From NCBI GenBank assembly GCA_036365145.1, contig JAEOAD010000015.1:37649501-37713500 (forward strand): a stretch of 64,000 nt of DNA, read 5' to 3'. Position numbers and translations under genes: made by a program. Below, piece by piece: positions 23,893 through 34,441 of the stretch (position 1 is the stretch's first letter; each line of letters begins with the position of its first letter). Below the pieces are notes generated by a model, which was given only the letters and a program-made list of their open reading frames with translations, was not told the origin of the DNA and searched no databases. Source of the stretch: Orientallactaga sibirica (lineage: Eukaryota > Chordata > Mammalia > Rodentia > Dipodidae).

Positions 23893-24186
23893 TTTTTTTA
23901 ATTATTCATTTATTTATTTTAGTTACTTTTTTTATTGACAACTTCCTTAATTTTAGACAATATCCCGTGGTACTTCCCTCCCTCCGCCCCACTTTCCCCT
24001 TTGAAACTCCACTCTCCATCATATCCCCTCCCCCTTTCAGTCTGTCTTTTCATTTTGATGTCATCATCTTTTCCTACTATTAGGATGGTCTTGTATAGGT
24101 AGTGTCAGACACTGTGAGGTCATGGATATCCAGGCCATTTTATGTCTGGAGGAGCATGTTTTAAGGAGTCCTACTCTTCCTTTGGA
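23893..24186 (-). mobile_element. 5'-truncated L1 3' end with 15-bp TSD
   Basis: Antisense L1 3' UTR. Read on the minus strand it ends 'ggaagttgtcaataaaaaaa' plus an A-rich tail, preceded by a G-rich tract. AAAACCAGAATCTTT occurs at 23878-23892 and again at 24187-24201 with no mismatch, so the insertion is about 294 bp and fairly young. It also gives the canonical 3' terminus for this L1 subfamily, useful for judging 27207-27366. Confidence 0.9.
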
Positions 24187-25060
24187 AAAACCAGAATCTT
24201 TGATGACAGAATCTGTATTGAGAGTCAGATTGTAGTTTTATGTGAAATGTTAATATCCTTAAAAATCTGCTACATTCTTTATTGGTGGTCTAGGACATAA
24301 AGATACAATTGAGAAAATCCCACTTTTACGGATCTATATCTAATTAAGGAAGAGAGATGTTGAGCAAGCAAATGATGTTGAGCAAGCCATTCACAATCTA
24401 TCAAAAGATGCCTCATGCTGTTCTTAAATGAGGATGGGCTGGGCAGCATTGTTACTTACTAGTCCCATAACACACATGTGACTTATTGTGAGAATCTTCC
24501 TTGTTATTTTTATCTACCACTTATTATCAGTGTAACTTTAGACAAATTAGCAAAAGTTGCCCAAGCTTGAGATTTTATCATCATATCTACTATAATCATT
24601 TCTAGGGTGATTGTGAGGACTAAATAAAGCAGCTGCCCTATAGTAGGTGCTTAGTTCCATATAATTTTCTCTTCTCTATCATTCACTTTTGTCATGCATC
24701 TATTTGCCTTAGTTTGCCCATTTTTTCTCTGTATCTCTCAAATAAATACATAAATAACTATTAAAACAAAAACCATATATATATATAATTTCTTGGACTT
24801 GTTTTGCTTTTGAATTACTATATACACAGATTATATTTTAATTACTTACTGTTTCTTTTGATACATTTTGGCTTTTGCATACATGAAAAAATGATTTACA
24901 CATACGCACTCTAAAGTCTTTCCCTTTTAAATCTATAAACCCCTAAATTTCCTACTGGACAGATAAACAAACCAACCATTATCTTTGAGCCCTAGCAGGA
25001 TGTCACTATCTGTTTCTCACATCAAATAGTCCTGTACTTTGTGCAACTATTCTGCAGCTT
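24187..25060 (+). other. Unique sequence with MIR at 24515-24660
   Basis: A sense MIR is readable ('tgtaactttagacaaattag', 'gattgtgaggactaaataaa', 'gtaggtgcttagttcc'). A short SINE-tail-like piece lies at 24713-24760 ('ctctgtatctctcaaataaa'). The rest is unrecognised. Confidence 0.5.
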
Positions 25061-26599
25061 AAATTTAGGATTTTTTTTACTATAGAATTTTTTATTTATT
25101 AGATATAGACATATTTTGTATGTAGACAGCACATATTGGTACCATCCTTTCCCTCCTCCCTGCCCCTTTTCTGAAGAGGCCTTCCTTGTTGTGGACACAG
25201 GTCAACCCCATGGGGATTATGAGTCATGTATTATGAAGGGGAGGAGGCAATGTCTCTGTGCAAAATGTCTCAACTTGTGGCTCTAACAATCTTTCTGCCT
25301 CCTGTTCTCCCAAATTCCCTGAGCCTTGCTGGGAGAATTTAAATCTACTTCAGTGATGGGCACCTATGAACTTCTGGATCTCTGGTTTGGCAGGTATTGA
25401 GGGTCCTCAGTATCTATCTCCATAACCCTTGTGCTGATATCAGATTCACTAAGAAAGCAGCACTCTTGCTCATTTCCCCAATTCCTCTGTAGTTTCAGCA
25501 GGGACCAGGGTGGATTGCACGGGGTCATTTTTCTCCTCAGGTCCAGCTCCCATTTGAAAAAGAGAAGCAGGTTCTCCAAAGGAGAATGAAGTTGGCACCA
25601 GTTAAATAAAATAACTATTATTAATTTAGAAAGAATTAAAAGGGTGTAGACCCTCCTATAGTCTAAGATAAGTGGGAGCTTGACAATGGAAAGCAGAATC
25701 ATTATCTGGACATGATTCTGACTTGTTTCCCAATTCCAGATATGGTTTCCTTTCCACTGAGCAGATCTGCTAGCCAATCCAAGAGCAGTTGGTTACCCAC
25801 CATAGCTGTGTGCCACTATTACACTTGTGTGAGAATAACGTCAGGTTGTTGGCTTCTGAGTTGCTTACACTTTGAGTTGCTTGGACAGATGTTAGCCACT
25901 TTCCTCCATTAGCTCATGTAGTGCCTTCCAGCACTAGATGGGCTAATTGTCTGGGGACTGGATCTTCTCCAGATTCCAACCAGATTCTCTCCATGGACCA
26001 TGCCAACAGCATATGGTGTGTTCAGCAATAGGTTCTTACCATTAACCTCTGGTGAGTAATAAAGTGCTCTGACAGAAGTCTGTCTTGTTTGTTTTGGGGA
26101 TCTAGTAGGTCTCTCTGATCAACAGCTCATTGTGGGTGTAAGCCACATCTTGGTACAGGGAATAACAGGCCAGTGCCAAGGGAAAAGAAAAAAGGAAAAA
26201 GACAGAGAAGAATGAGAAATGGGAGAAATTTTAGGTCAGGTTTTGTCTCACCCTCTCCAGGGCCCTTTGATTCAGGTGCTCCCCCTAAAATCCGCTTGAG
26301 GGTTCTACCTTTTAGTCTGACTTCCAGGATATAGGATTCTATGGTACCAGTTCAATTTGGGTTCAGTTTTGTGTCTCTCCTTCCCCCTTCTCCCTTCCCC
26401 TAAGCCCTACTCTCCCTATTGAAAAAGCCTCAATATGGAAGTGACAGAGGAGGGCTCAGCACTGAAACATCTCTATCACACCTTCCAAGGTTCAGGGTCC
26501 ATTGTGGAAGAGGTGGCCAAAAGAATGTAAGAGCCAAAGGAAGGATGGGACTCCTTACAATGTACAATGCAATCTTCCAGACACAAAATGGCCTGGATA

Positions 26600-26743
26600 A
26601 AGCAGGGTGTGGTGGTGCATGCCTTTAATCCCAGTACTCAGGAGGCAGAGGTAGGAGGATCACCAAGAGTTCAAGGCCACCCTGAGACTACATAATGAAT
26701 TCCAGGTCAGCCTGTACTAGAGTGAAACCCTATCTTGAAAAAC

Positions 26744-26778
<35 letters not shown>
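26600..26778 (+). mobile_element. B1 SINE
   Basis: Full B1: 'cagggtgtggtggtgcatgc', 'cctttaatcccagtactcag', 'aggtaggaggatcaccaaga', 'gcctgtactagagtgaaacc' and a long A tract. TSD GCCTGGATA at 26591-26599 and 26779-26787. Confidence 0.93.
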
Positions 26779-26779
<1 letters not shown>

Positions 26780-26868
26780 CCTGGATATCCATTACCTCAC
26801 AGTGACGGGCACTAACCACACAAGACCATCATAGTAAGAGGAAAAGAGTATAATAAAATAAAAGAGAG

Positions 26869-27065
26869 TGCTGGAGAGATGGCTTAGTGGCTAAGGCACT
26901 TGCCTGCAAAGCCAAGGTACCCAGTTCAATTCTCCAGGACCCACATAAGCCATATTAACAAGGGGGTATCTGGAGTTCGTTTGTAGTGGCTGGAGGCCCT
27001 GGTGCACCCATTCCCTCTCTCTCTGCCTCTTTCTATCAAATAAATAAATAAATACTTAAAAAAAT
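26869..27065 (+). mobile_element. DIP-like SINE
   Basis: Head 'gctggagagatggcttagtg', body 'gtagtggctggaggccctgg', CT stretch and 'caaataaataaataaatact' tail. Inserted into the nested L1 3' end, making it at least a third-level insertion. Confidence 0.9.
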
Positions 27066-27870
27066 AAATAACTACCACAGACTGATTGAGGGGGGGACAG
27101 GATATGATGGACAGTGGATTTTTGTAAAAGGGAAAGTATCGAGGGAAGGGAATTATCATGATTTATTGTCTATAATTATGGAAGTTGTCAATAATAGAAA
27201 ATACCACTCAGAATTTTCCTCTATATTAATAAAATAATTTTGTCAAATGTGTCATTGCAAAAATAACCAAAAAGTGTCACTTCTTATACATTGCTAAGTG
27301 TGAAGGTTGTAATTTTTCATACACCAAAAACTAAATATAAGTCAAATAAAATGAATTTTAAAATAAAAAAAGCCTCAATATGCTATTTATGTATGTTAGC
27401 AACTCAGGCTGATCCAGGTTAGGAACTGCAGATGAGTGAGACCATGCAATGTTGTCTTTCTGTGTTTATGTGAGTTTACTTAGAATGATCTGTTCCAAGT
27501 TCGACCATTTTTCTACAAATTTCAATGTGTCATTATTTTCTTACTGCTGAGTAGAATTCCATCATGTAGATATACCACAGCTGGGTTACCATTCATCTTA
27601 TGATGGGCACCTGGGTTGATTCCAGTTTTTAGCTATTATGAATTGAGCAGTTATAAACATGCTTAAGCAAATGTCTCTGAACTGAGATGTGGAGTTTTTA
27701 GGGTAAATGCCCAGTAAGGGAATAACAGGGTCTGTTGGTAGCTCTATATTCATCCTTTTCATGAGTCTCCATATTGATTTCCATAGTGGTTGTACCAGTT
27801 TACATTCCCACCAACAGTGAATGAGTGTTCCTACTTCCCCACAGCCTCACCAACATTTGTTTTCATTTGA

Positions 27871-28069
27871 CTTATTTTATTTTATTTATTTATTTGAGAG
27901 AAAGAGAGAGAGAGAGAATGAGAATGGGCATGCCTCTAGCCACTGCAAATGAACTCCAGATGCATGTACCACCATGTACATCTGGATTACATGGGAACTG
28001 GAGAATTGAACTGGGGTCCTTAGGCTTCGCAGGCATGTGCCTTAACTGCTAAGCCATCTCTCCAGCCCC
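27871..28069 (-). mobile_element. DIP-like SINE in ORF2
   Basis: Complete antisense copy. TCATTTGA at 27863-27870 and 28070-28077 forms an 8-bp or longer TSD. Confidence 0.92.
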
Positions 28070-28079
28070 TCATTTGATT

Positions 28080-28245
28080 CTTTTGTTTTTCTTTTTGGTT
28101 TTTCAAGGTAGGGTTTCACTCTGGTCTAGGCTGACCTGGAATTAACTATGTAGTCTCAGGGTGGCCTTGAACTCACGGCAATCCTCCTACCTCTGCCTCC
28201 CGAGTACTGGGATTAAAGGCATGTGCACCACCACACCCGGCTTCC
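28080..28245 (-). mobile_element. B1 SINE in ORF2
   Basis: Antisense B1 ('ggtttttcaaggtagggttt', 'gctgacctggaattaactat', 'ctgggattaaaggcatgtgc'). CTCATTTGATT at 28069-28079 and 28246-28256 is a perfect TSD that overlaps the target repeat of the adjoining DIP. Confidence 0.93.
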
Positions 28246-31200
28246 CTCATTTGATTTTTAAATGTTTAGTATCCTTACTGAGATAAGGTGGAATCTCATA
28301 GTTTTAATTTGAATTTCCCTAATGGATAGGGATGTTGAACAATTTCTTAAGTGTATGTTAGCCATTTGAAATTCTTCCTGAGAACTTCCTATTTAGTTTT
28401 CTGTCCCACTTTTGGAGTGGGTTGTTTGATTTTTTATTGTTTAGTTTTTTAAGTTCTTTGTAGAGTCTAGATATTAAGTTTCTGTCAGTAGTATAGCTGG
28501 CAAAGATTTTCTCCCATTCAGTGGGTAAACTATTGGCTCTGCTTGTGGTATGTTTGTCTGTGCAAAAGCTTTTTAGCTTCATGAGGTCCCATTGGTTGAG
28601 TGCTAGTTTAATTTCTTTGGCTATTGGTGTTTTGTTCAGGAAGTCTTTTCCCAGTCCTAAAATGTCATGCCTGCTATTTTTTTCTTCCAGTAGTTGAAGT
28701 GTTTCAGGTCTTATATTGAGGTCTTTAATCCATTTGTACGTGGTTTTTTGTGTATGGCAAAATGGTCATCCCATTTGTCCAAAACCGTTAATTGAAGATG
28801 CTGGCTTTTCTCCCATCTACATTGTTGGCACCTTTGTCAAAGATCAAGCAGCTGTAGTTACTTGCCCTAAGTTCTAGGTTTTCAATTATGTTCCATTGGT
28901 CTGTTTCTGTTTTATTACAGTACCATGCTGTTTTTTGTCACTATTGCTTTCTAATGTTGCTTTAGATCATGTATGGTGATATTATTTTGATGAGGATATG
29001 GTTGGATATCTGAGACCTACTACCATTACATAAGAATTTTGAGATAATTTTTTCAATCTCTGTGAAGAATAATTCTGGTTATTTTTATTGGTATTGTGTT
29101 AAATCTATATATTGCTTTTGGTAAAATTGCCATTTTTATAATATTAATTCTACCTACCCAGGAGCATAGGAGGTCTTTCCCTCTTCTCAAGCCCTCCTCT
29201 ATTTCTTTTTTGTGTTTTTATGTTTTCATTATATAGGTCTTTCACAACCTTGGTTAGTGTTATTCCAAGGTATTTAATTATTTTATTGCTATTGAAAATG
29301 GGACAGTCTCACTGATTTCTTTCTCTGTATATGTGTCTTTTGCATATAGAAAAGCTACTGATTTTTGTGCATTGATTTTATATCTTGCCACTTTGCTGAA
29401 GGAATTTATCTCCTTTAGAAGTTTTGAGATGGAGACTTTAGGGTCATTTATAATGAGAATCATGTCATCTGCAAATAGGGCTAACTTGACTTTTTCCTTT
29501 CCAACTTGAATCCCTTTTATTTCTTTCTCCTTTCTTATTGCTTGGGCTAGTACTTCTAGTACTATGTTGAAGAGTAGTGGTGAGATTGTGCACTCCTATC
29601 TTGTTCATGATCTCAGTGGGAGATCCTTGAGTTTTTCCCCATTAAGTATTGTTTGGCCTTTAGGAGCTTTATATATAGCCTTGATTGTGTTGAGAAATAA
29701 ACCCTCCATGCCCGTTCTTTCCAATGTTTTGATCATGAAGTGGTGCTGTATTTTGTCAAAGGCATTCATTGTCTGCATCAATTGAGATGATCATGTGGTT
29801 CTTATGGTTCAGTTTATTTATGTGGTGTATTATGTTAACCAATTTCTTTATGTTAAAACATCCCTGCATCCCTGGGATGAAACCTACTTGATCAAGGTGG
29901 ATAATGCTTTTGATGTGTTGTTGAATTCAGTTTGCAAGGATTTTTGTTCTTTGCATCTAAGTTCATTAGGGATATAGGCCTATAATTTTCTCTCCATGTT
30001 GCATCTCTTTCTGGTTTTCTGGTATTAGGGTGAAGCTAGCTTCATAAAAGGAATCGAGTGAGGATTTCCTGGTCTCCCATTATGTGAAACAGTTTGAGAA
30101 AAATTGAATTCAGCTGAGAAGCCATCCGGTTCTGGACTTTTCTTTTTAGGGAGGTTTTTTTATTTCAATCTCCATGGATATGATAGGTTTGTTTAGGAGA
30201 TTAATCTGTTCTGACTTTAGTTTTGTTAGGTGGTATATGTCTAGGAATTCATCCATTTCTTCTGGATTATTTAATTTTGTGGAGAAGAGATTTTGGAAAT
30301 ATGCCCTAATTATTCTTCCAGTTTCATTGATATCTGTTGTGATCTCTCCTTTTTCATTTCTGATTTTGTTAATTTGAAACTTCTCTTTTTTTGCTTGATC
30401 AATTTGGCCAGGGGTTTGTTGATCTTGTTTATCTTTTCAAAGAACCAGCCTTCATTTCATCAATTTTTAAAAATGTTTTTTAGTTTCCAATTCATTAATT
30501 TCTGCCCTAATCTTTATTATTTATTTCCATCTGGAACTCTTTCAGATGAATTCTTCTTGTTTTTCCAGTGCCTTTATGTGGACATTCAGGTTATTGATTT
30601 GGGATCTCTCTGTCTTTGTAATGAAGGCATTTAGGGCTATGACTTTTCTCCTTATGACTGCCTTCATTGTGTCCCATAAATTTGGATAGGTTGTGTTTTC
30701 ATTATCATTCAATTCTAGGAATTTTCCAATTTCTTTTTTGATTTCTTTCATGATCCATTCATTGTTTAAAAGTGTATTGTTTAGTCTCCAGGAGCTGGTG
30801 GAGTTCTTGATGTGTCTTGTTAATTTCTAGCTTTAAAGCACTGTGTTCTGACATGATGCAGGAAGTTACTTCAATTTTCCTGACTTTATGAAGGCATGTT
30901 TTATGGCCTAATATATGGTCATTTTTGCAGAAGGTTCTGTGGACTGCTGAGAAGAATGTATATTCTGTAGAGCTGGGTGGAAAGTTCTGTAGATATCTAT
31001 TAGGTCTAGTTGATTTATGATATGGTTGAGCTTTATTATTTCCCTGTTGATTTTCTGCTTGGATGTCCTGTCTATTAGTGATAGTGGAGTATTGAAGTCT
31101 CCAACTGTTATTATGTTGGTGTTTATTTCTGTTTTATTGTTAAGTAGATTTTGTTTTATAAACTGTGGTGCCCCTGTGTTTGGTGCAAATATACTTATGA

Positions 31201-31645
31201 TTATGATGTGTTCCTATTGGATCATTCCCTTGATGTGAAGTGGTGTTCTTTTCCTTTTTGATTACTTTTGGTTTGAAGTCTATTTTATCAGATATTAATG
31301 GAGCAACAACACCCACTTGTTTTTTATTTACATTTGCTTGGAGTATCATTTTCCAACCTTTCACCCTGAGAAAGTATCTATCTTTAGTGGTGAGGTGGGT
31401 TTCTTAAAAACAGCAGATAGAAGGGTCCAGTTTTTTGATCCATCCTGATAACCTGTGTCTTTTGATGGGTGAGATAAGACCATTGATGTTTAAGATTATT
31501 ACTGTAAAGTTTGAATTAATCCCTGCCATGATGAGGTATTTTATGGGGTTTGGTGCTTTCTTGTATTATGTACTATTTTGAGCCTTGTCTTTTCTTTTTT
31601 TTCTTCTTGTGATCTTTTTGTTGGTTCTTAAGATTGGTTGTTTGA

Positions 31646-32810
31646 CTATTCTGTGTTGAGTATTCAATCAAATATTCTCTGTAGGTTTGGCTTTGTGTTC
31701 ATATAATCATAGTTTTGACTTTTGTTGTGGAAAGTTTTTTCCCCCCACCATTTATTATGAAGGATATTTTTGCTGGGTAAAGAAGGTTGGATAGGAAACC
31801 ATAGTTGAAGTGTTCCATTCCAGACCCTTCTGGCTTTCAGGGTTTCCACTGAGAAATCTGATGGGATTGCCTTTGTATGTTGTGAATTGCTTCTCTCTTG
31901 CTGTTTTTAATACTCTCTTTGTTTTTGTTGTTAAGAGTTTTAACTATGATGTGTCTTGGAGAGTTTCTTTGGTCCTGTGTGTTTGGTGTTCTGTGGGCTT
32001 CTTGTATCTGGATGGGCCTCTCTTTTGTAAGATTTGGAAAATTTTCTTCAAACGTTTTGTTGAATATGTTCTTTATGCTTCTGATCTAGATTTTCCCTCC
32101 TTCTGGTATACCCATTATCCAGATTTTTGGTCATTTTAGGGTGTCTCACAGTTCCCTCATATTCTGTTCACTGGATTTTTTGAACTTAGCAATGTTTTTG
32201 TTCTGCTGATCAAGTTCTTCTGTCTTATCTTCCAGGTCAGAGGTTCTATCTTCTACATGAGTAATAATGTTGGTGAGTGGTTCTAGGGAGGTTTTTATAA
32301 TTTCTGTTTGATTTTTGTTTTCTGTTGTGGTATTTTGCATTGTGTCCATCTCTTTTTTGAGGTACAATTTCAATTTGAGTTCTGATTTTCTTGATGCTTC
32401 CTATAGATCATTCTTGTATTTGATCTAGTCTTCATTAAGCTTAATCAACCAGTTGTTGAGATCTTCCATTTCTTGACTTACCTTCAATTTATTTGTATCT
32501 CTTTGGAGGGTTCTAACATTTTCTTCAATCAAGTTAAGCTTACTGTCAATAGCTGAGCACTCTAGGAGACAATTCTTTTCAATTTCATTGATACAATTGT
32601 TGGTTCTTTGATAGTTTGCTTCAAGTTTAGTGATTTTTCTTTTTTAAATCAGGGTCTCATTGGTTGTTGTGTTTTCATTTTAGGAATGAATTTCTGTTGA
32701 TTTCTCTATGATTTCATTGGAGGCTTCCATTGTAGAACTAGGTATCCTTGGAGGAGATCTCTCTGTTTTCTGACTTTTGTTGGCTTTTTTTTGCATTGTT
32801 GTCTACCCAT
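31646..32810 (-). pseudogene. L1 ORF1 (RNA-binding protein), broken
   Basis: ORF1 makes the trimeric RNA-binding chaperone of the L1 particle. The ATG at 32810 starts M-G-R-Q-Q; a run of eight A at about 32785-32792 shifts the frame, after which the expected K-K-A-N-K-S-Q-K-T-E-R-S-P-P continues in the next frame. A coiled-coil stretch is visible at 32146-32373 (heptad-like, E/K/Q-rich, with L-E-D-K-T-E-E-L-D). The C-terminal RNA-binding part is at 31664-31849 (M-E-T-L-K-A-R-R), with an early stop at 31664-31666 a few codons before the ancestral end near 31646 (I-L-N-T-E-stop). About 388 codons if uninterrupted, close to murine ORF1. Confidence 0.85.
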
Positions 32811-33344
32811 TTTAGGGAGACTCTTTTTGTTTTATTGAGAAGGAAGCAAGTTTTTGCCCTTTGGCCTGTTCACCCTCTGACTGAGGTGAACAGGGATGTT
32901 GGTATCTAGTGGCCAGTCTGGATACCAAAGCAAAAGGCCTGATTCCATAGCTCACAGGGACCAGGTCTCCCCAAGCAAGGCACAATGGGACATACCAGGA
33001 CCAGGGGGCTGGGGGTAGCAAGGGGACAGGGATCTGGCCTACTTTTTTCCATGCCCTCCAGCACACAGACCAGTGCAGGCAACCCAGACTGAGGAGGTGG
33101 GAGGATCCCAGAAATGGGTCTCCCTACTCACTCCAGATCACTCCACCTGCCTACACACTGTCCCAGCAAGAAACTCAGATGGGGGAGGTGGGAGGAGCCC
33201 AGAAATGGGTCTGGCCTACTCACTCCAGACTGCTGTGCTGCCTACACACTGTCTATGCAAGAAACTCAGGCCAGGGAGAGGGGAGGAGCCCAGAAACAGG
33301 TCTGGTCTACTCACTCCAGGCCACCATGCCCACCCACACACTGG
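32811..33344 (-). promoter_or_regulatory. L1 5' UTR
   Basis: GC-rich compared with the surroundings, and divided into a monomer array (about 32999-33344) and a non-monomeric tether of about 190 bp next to ORF1, the layout of mouse L1 promoters. The tether carries an 84-codon upstream frame (33066-32812). Confidence 0.75.
32999..33344 (-). repeat. Tandem 91-bp L1 promoter-type monomers
   Basis: The sequence 'cccagaaatgggtct' or its variant recurs at 33109, 33200 and 33291, exactly 91 bp apart, along with 'tactcactccag' and 'cacacactg' at matching offsets. A fourth, more diverged copy ('ggatctggcctact') precedes them at about 32999-33085. The outermost copy is partial, ending at the TSD, as is usual for 5' ends of monomer-bearing L1s. 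Confidence 0.85.
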
Positions 33345-33359
33345 AAAATTAGGACTTTT

Positions 33360-34428
33360 AATTCAACTGACTCTTTTTATAGAAACAAATGCTCAGAGAG
33401 AATTAAAGCCTTTCAATCTATTTTCTCTCACCTATGTTATTCACATTAAGCCTTGCTACTGTTTTTCTTTATCTATAAACAGGAACATTAGTTCCATTAT
33501 AGCTATTTGTGACATGACAAATTAGTCTGAGAAGGCTGACTTGCCCAGGATCATATGTGTATATTTGACAGAATTTTTTCAAATCTAAATCCTGCTCCTC
33601 TCCAATAAGCTTACTGGAGTTTCTGATAATTAACTGACTAATCTTCTAACCACAGTTTTCAAAACAATTTGTGAATCTATATATATTTTTTCCAGTAGAA
33701 AGTTTCTAAGATCCAAATGGTCATCTATAAATTGGAAAAAATAACTATATCAAATGGATGTTGTAAATATCAAATGATATGAGAATAACATAATAATAAT
33801 ATTGGATAATTATAATGTTAACAGACATTGACCATTTCTAGGTTCCAGATAGTGCTTAATTGTGTTATTTATAGTATCTCATTTCATACTTAAAAATTAG
33901 GTATGATTATTACACCAATTTTGAAAGATTAAAACATTGGGAGTAAGTTGACTAAGGTCACAGACATGTTAAGTGGGGTAGTCAGGAATTAACTACAAAT
34001 TGGTTAGATTTCTGAGTGTTTATTCTTAATTACTATATTATAATTAAACATATAAATTATTTAATAATTGAGTTAGTAGTATTTTCATGGCTCCATGATC
34101 TAAGTATTTGTTTATCAGTACAAGATTACTATTATTGAAATATATTTGTTGAAGAGTATTACATAGGCTACAGCATTTTATTTGGTGTAACTTAATCATA
34201 CTTCATTAAATTTAAGAAGCTATCAGCTATAAGATTCACCAATATGTACTATTAAGAAACATGTTTCCAATTAAATTCTGGTACATGCTTTCTAACTACA
34301 TTGAAATCTTATTATATATTCCTTTAGAGATTTCTTTCAAATTTTCCCACAAAAGATTTCTCTTGTGCATAGCAGATATGCCTGCACACTATGTAAGATA
34401 TTTTAAAATTATATTGGATCCAATTCTT
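33360..34428. other. AT-rich sequence with antisense MIR at 33790-34010
   Basis: The MIR reads 'gtgttatttatagtatctca', 'aggtatgattattacaccaa', 'gactaaggtcacagacatgt' and 'aagtggggtagtcaggaatt' in antisense order. The remainder is unrecognised. Confidence 0.6.
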
Positions 34429-34441
34429 TGGAATTACTTTT

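Larger units (their letters stand above)
26438..27366 (+). mobile_element. 5'-truncated L1 3' UTR inserted in the larger L1
   Basis: AAAAAGCCTCAATATG at 26422-26437 recurs exactly at 27367-27382, bracketing a plus-strand L1 3' end that is opposite in direction to its host. Its text ('ggaagaggtggccaaaagaa', 'gtaagagccaaaggaaggat') matches the 3' UTR at 54790-54840. The canonical terminus 'ggaagttgtcaataat' is reached at about 27200, but about 160 bp follow before the A-tract, a possible 3' transduction. A B1 and a DIP were inserted into it later. Confidence 0.88.
25076..27465 (-). other. L1 3' UTR (with nested insertion)
   Basis: Antisense of a long rodent-type L1 3' UTR, including a stretch at 25900-26180 that corresponds to the 'tctccatggaccatg...caataggttcttacc' text known from murine Lx/L1 3' UTRs. 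The extreme 3' end on the minus strand reads 'gtctatatctaataaataaa' then A-rich. The 137-codon minus-strand frame at 25364-25777 lies in this UTR, in sense with the L1, and has no recognisable domain; I treat it as chance. Confidence 0.8.
27466..31529 (-). pseudogene. L1 ORF2 (endonuclease/reverse transcriptase), broken
   Basis: L1 ORF2 encodes an endonuclease that nicks the target and a reverse transcriptase that copies the L1 RNA there. The ATG at 31529 begins M-A-G-I-N-S, followed by the L-N-I-N-G-L catalytic Asn motif. The next catalytic motif reads stop-E-T-H-L: the codon before the catalytic Glu is TAA (31404-31406) where L1s normally have Gln. Frame is lost again near 31240. The RT motif F-A-D-D is intact at about 29459-29486, in a 61-codon run (29278-29463) similar to functional ORF2. 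Further pieces are at 28358-28582 (P-T-E-W-E-K-I-F) and 30542-30751. The C-terminal W-Y-I-Y-M-M-E-F-Y motif lies near 27560, and the frame ends about 27466. A DIP and a B1 interrupt it at 27871-28245. Confidence 0.88.
25076..33344 (-). mobile_element. Full-length L1 retrotransposon, broken by mutation
   Basis: All L1 parts occur in order on the minus strand: 5' UTR with tandem 91-bp monomers (33344-32811), ORF1 (32810-31646), ORF2 (31529-27466), long 3' UTR and A-rich tail (27465-25076). AAATTTAGGATTTTT (25061-25075) and AAAATTAGGACTTTT (33345-33359) match at 13 of 15 positions and are the probable TSD. After removing the nested insertions (about 945 bp of L1 with its duplicated target, about 200 bp of DIP, about 180 bp of B1) the element is about 6.9 kb. 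Stops and frameshifts in both frames mean it cannot move now, but the 5' end was complete when it inserted. Confidence 0.9.

Noticed and set aside
25364..25777. 137-codon frame in sense with the big L1, in its 3' UTR
   Set aside because: L1 3' UTRs are non-coding and the text aligns to rodent L1 3' UTR; a third L1 ORF would need conservation across copies, which I cannot test.
32146..32373. Coiled-coil frame as an independent gene
   Set aside because: It is the coiled-coil part of the L1 ORF1 relic, in the right place and orientation.
33073..33525. 150- and 111-codon plus-strand frames with internal repeats
   Set aside because: They are antisense to the L1 monomers; the repeated peptide pattern is just the 91-bp DNA repeat translated (91 is not a multiple of 3, so it shifts frame each unit).
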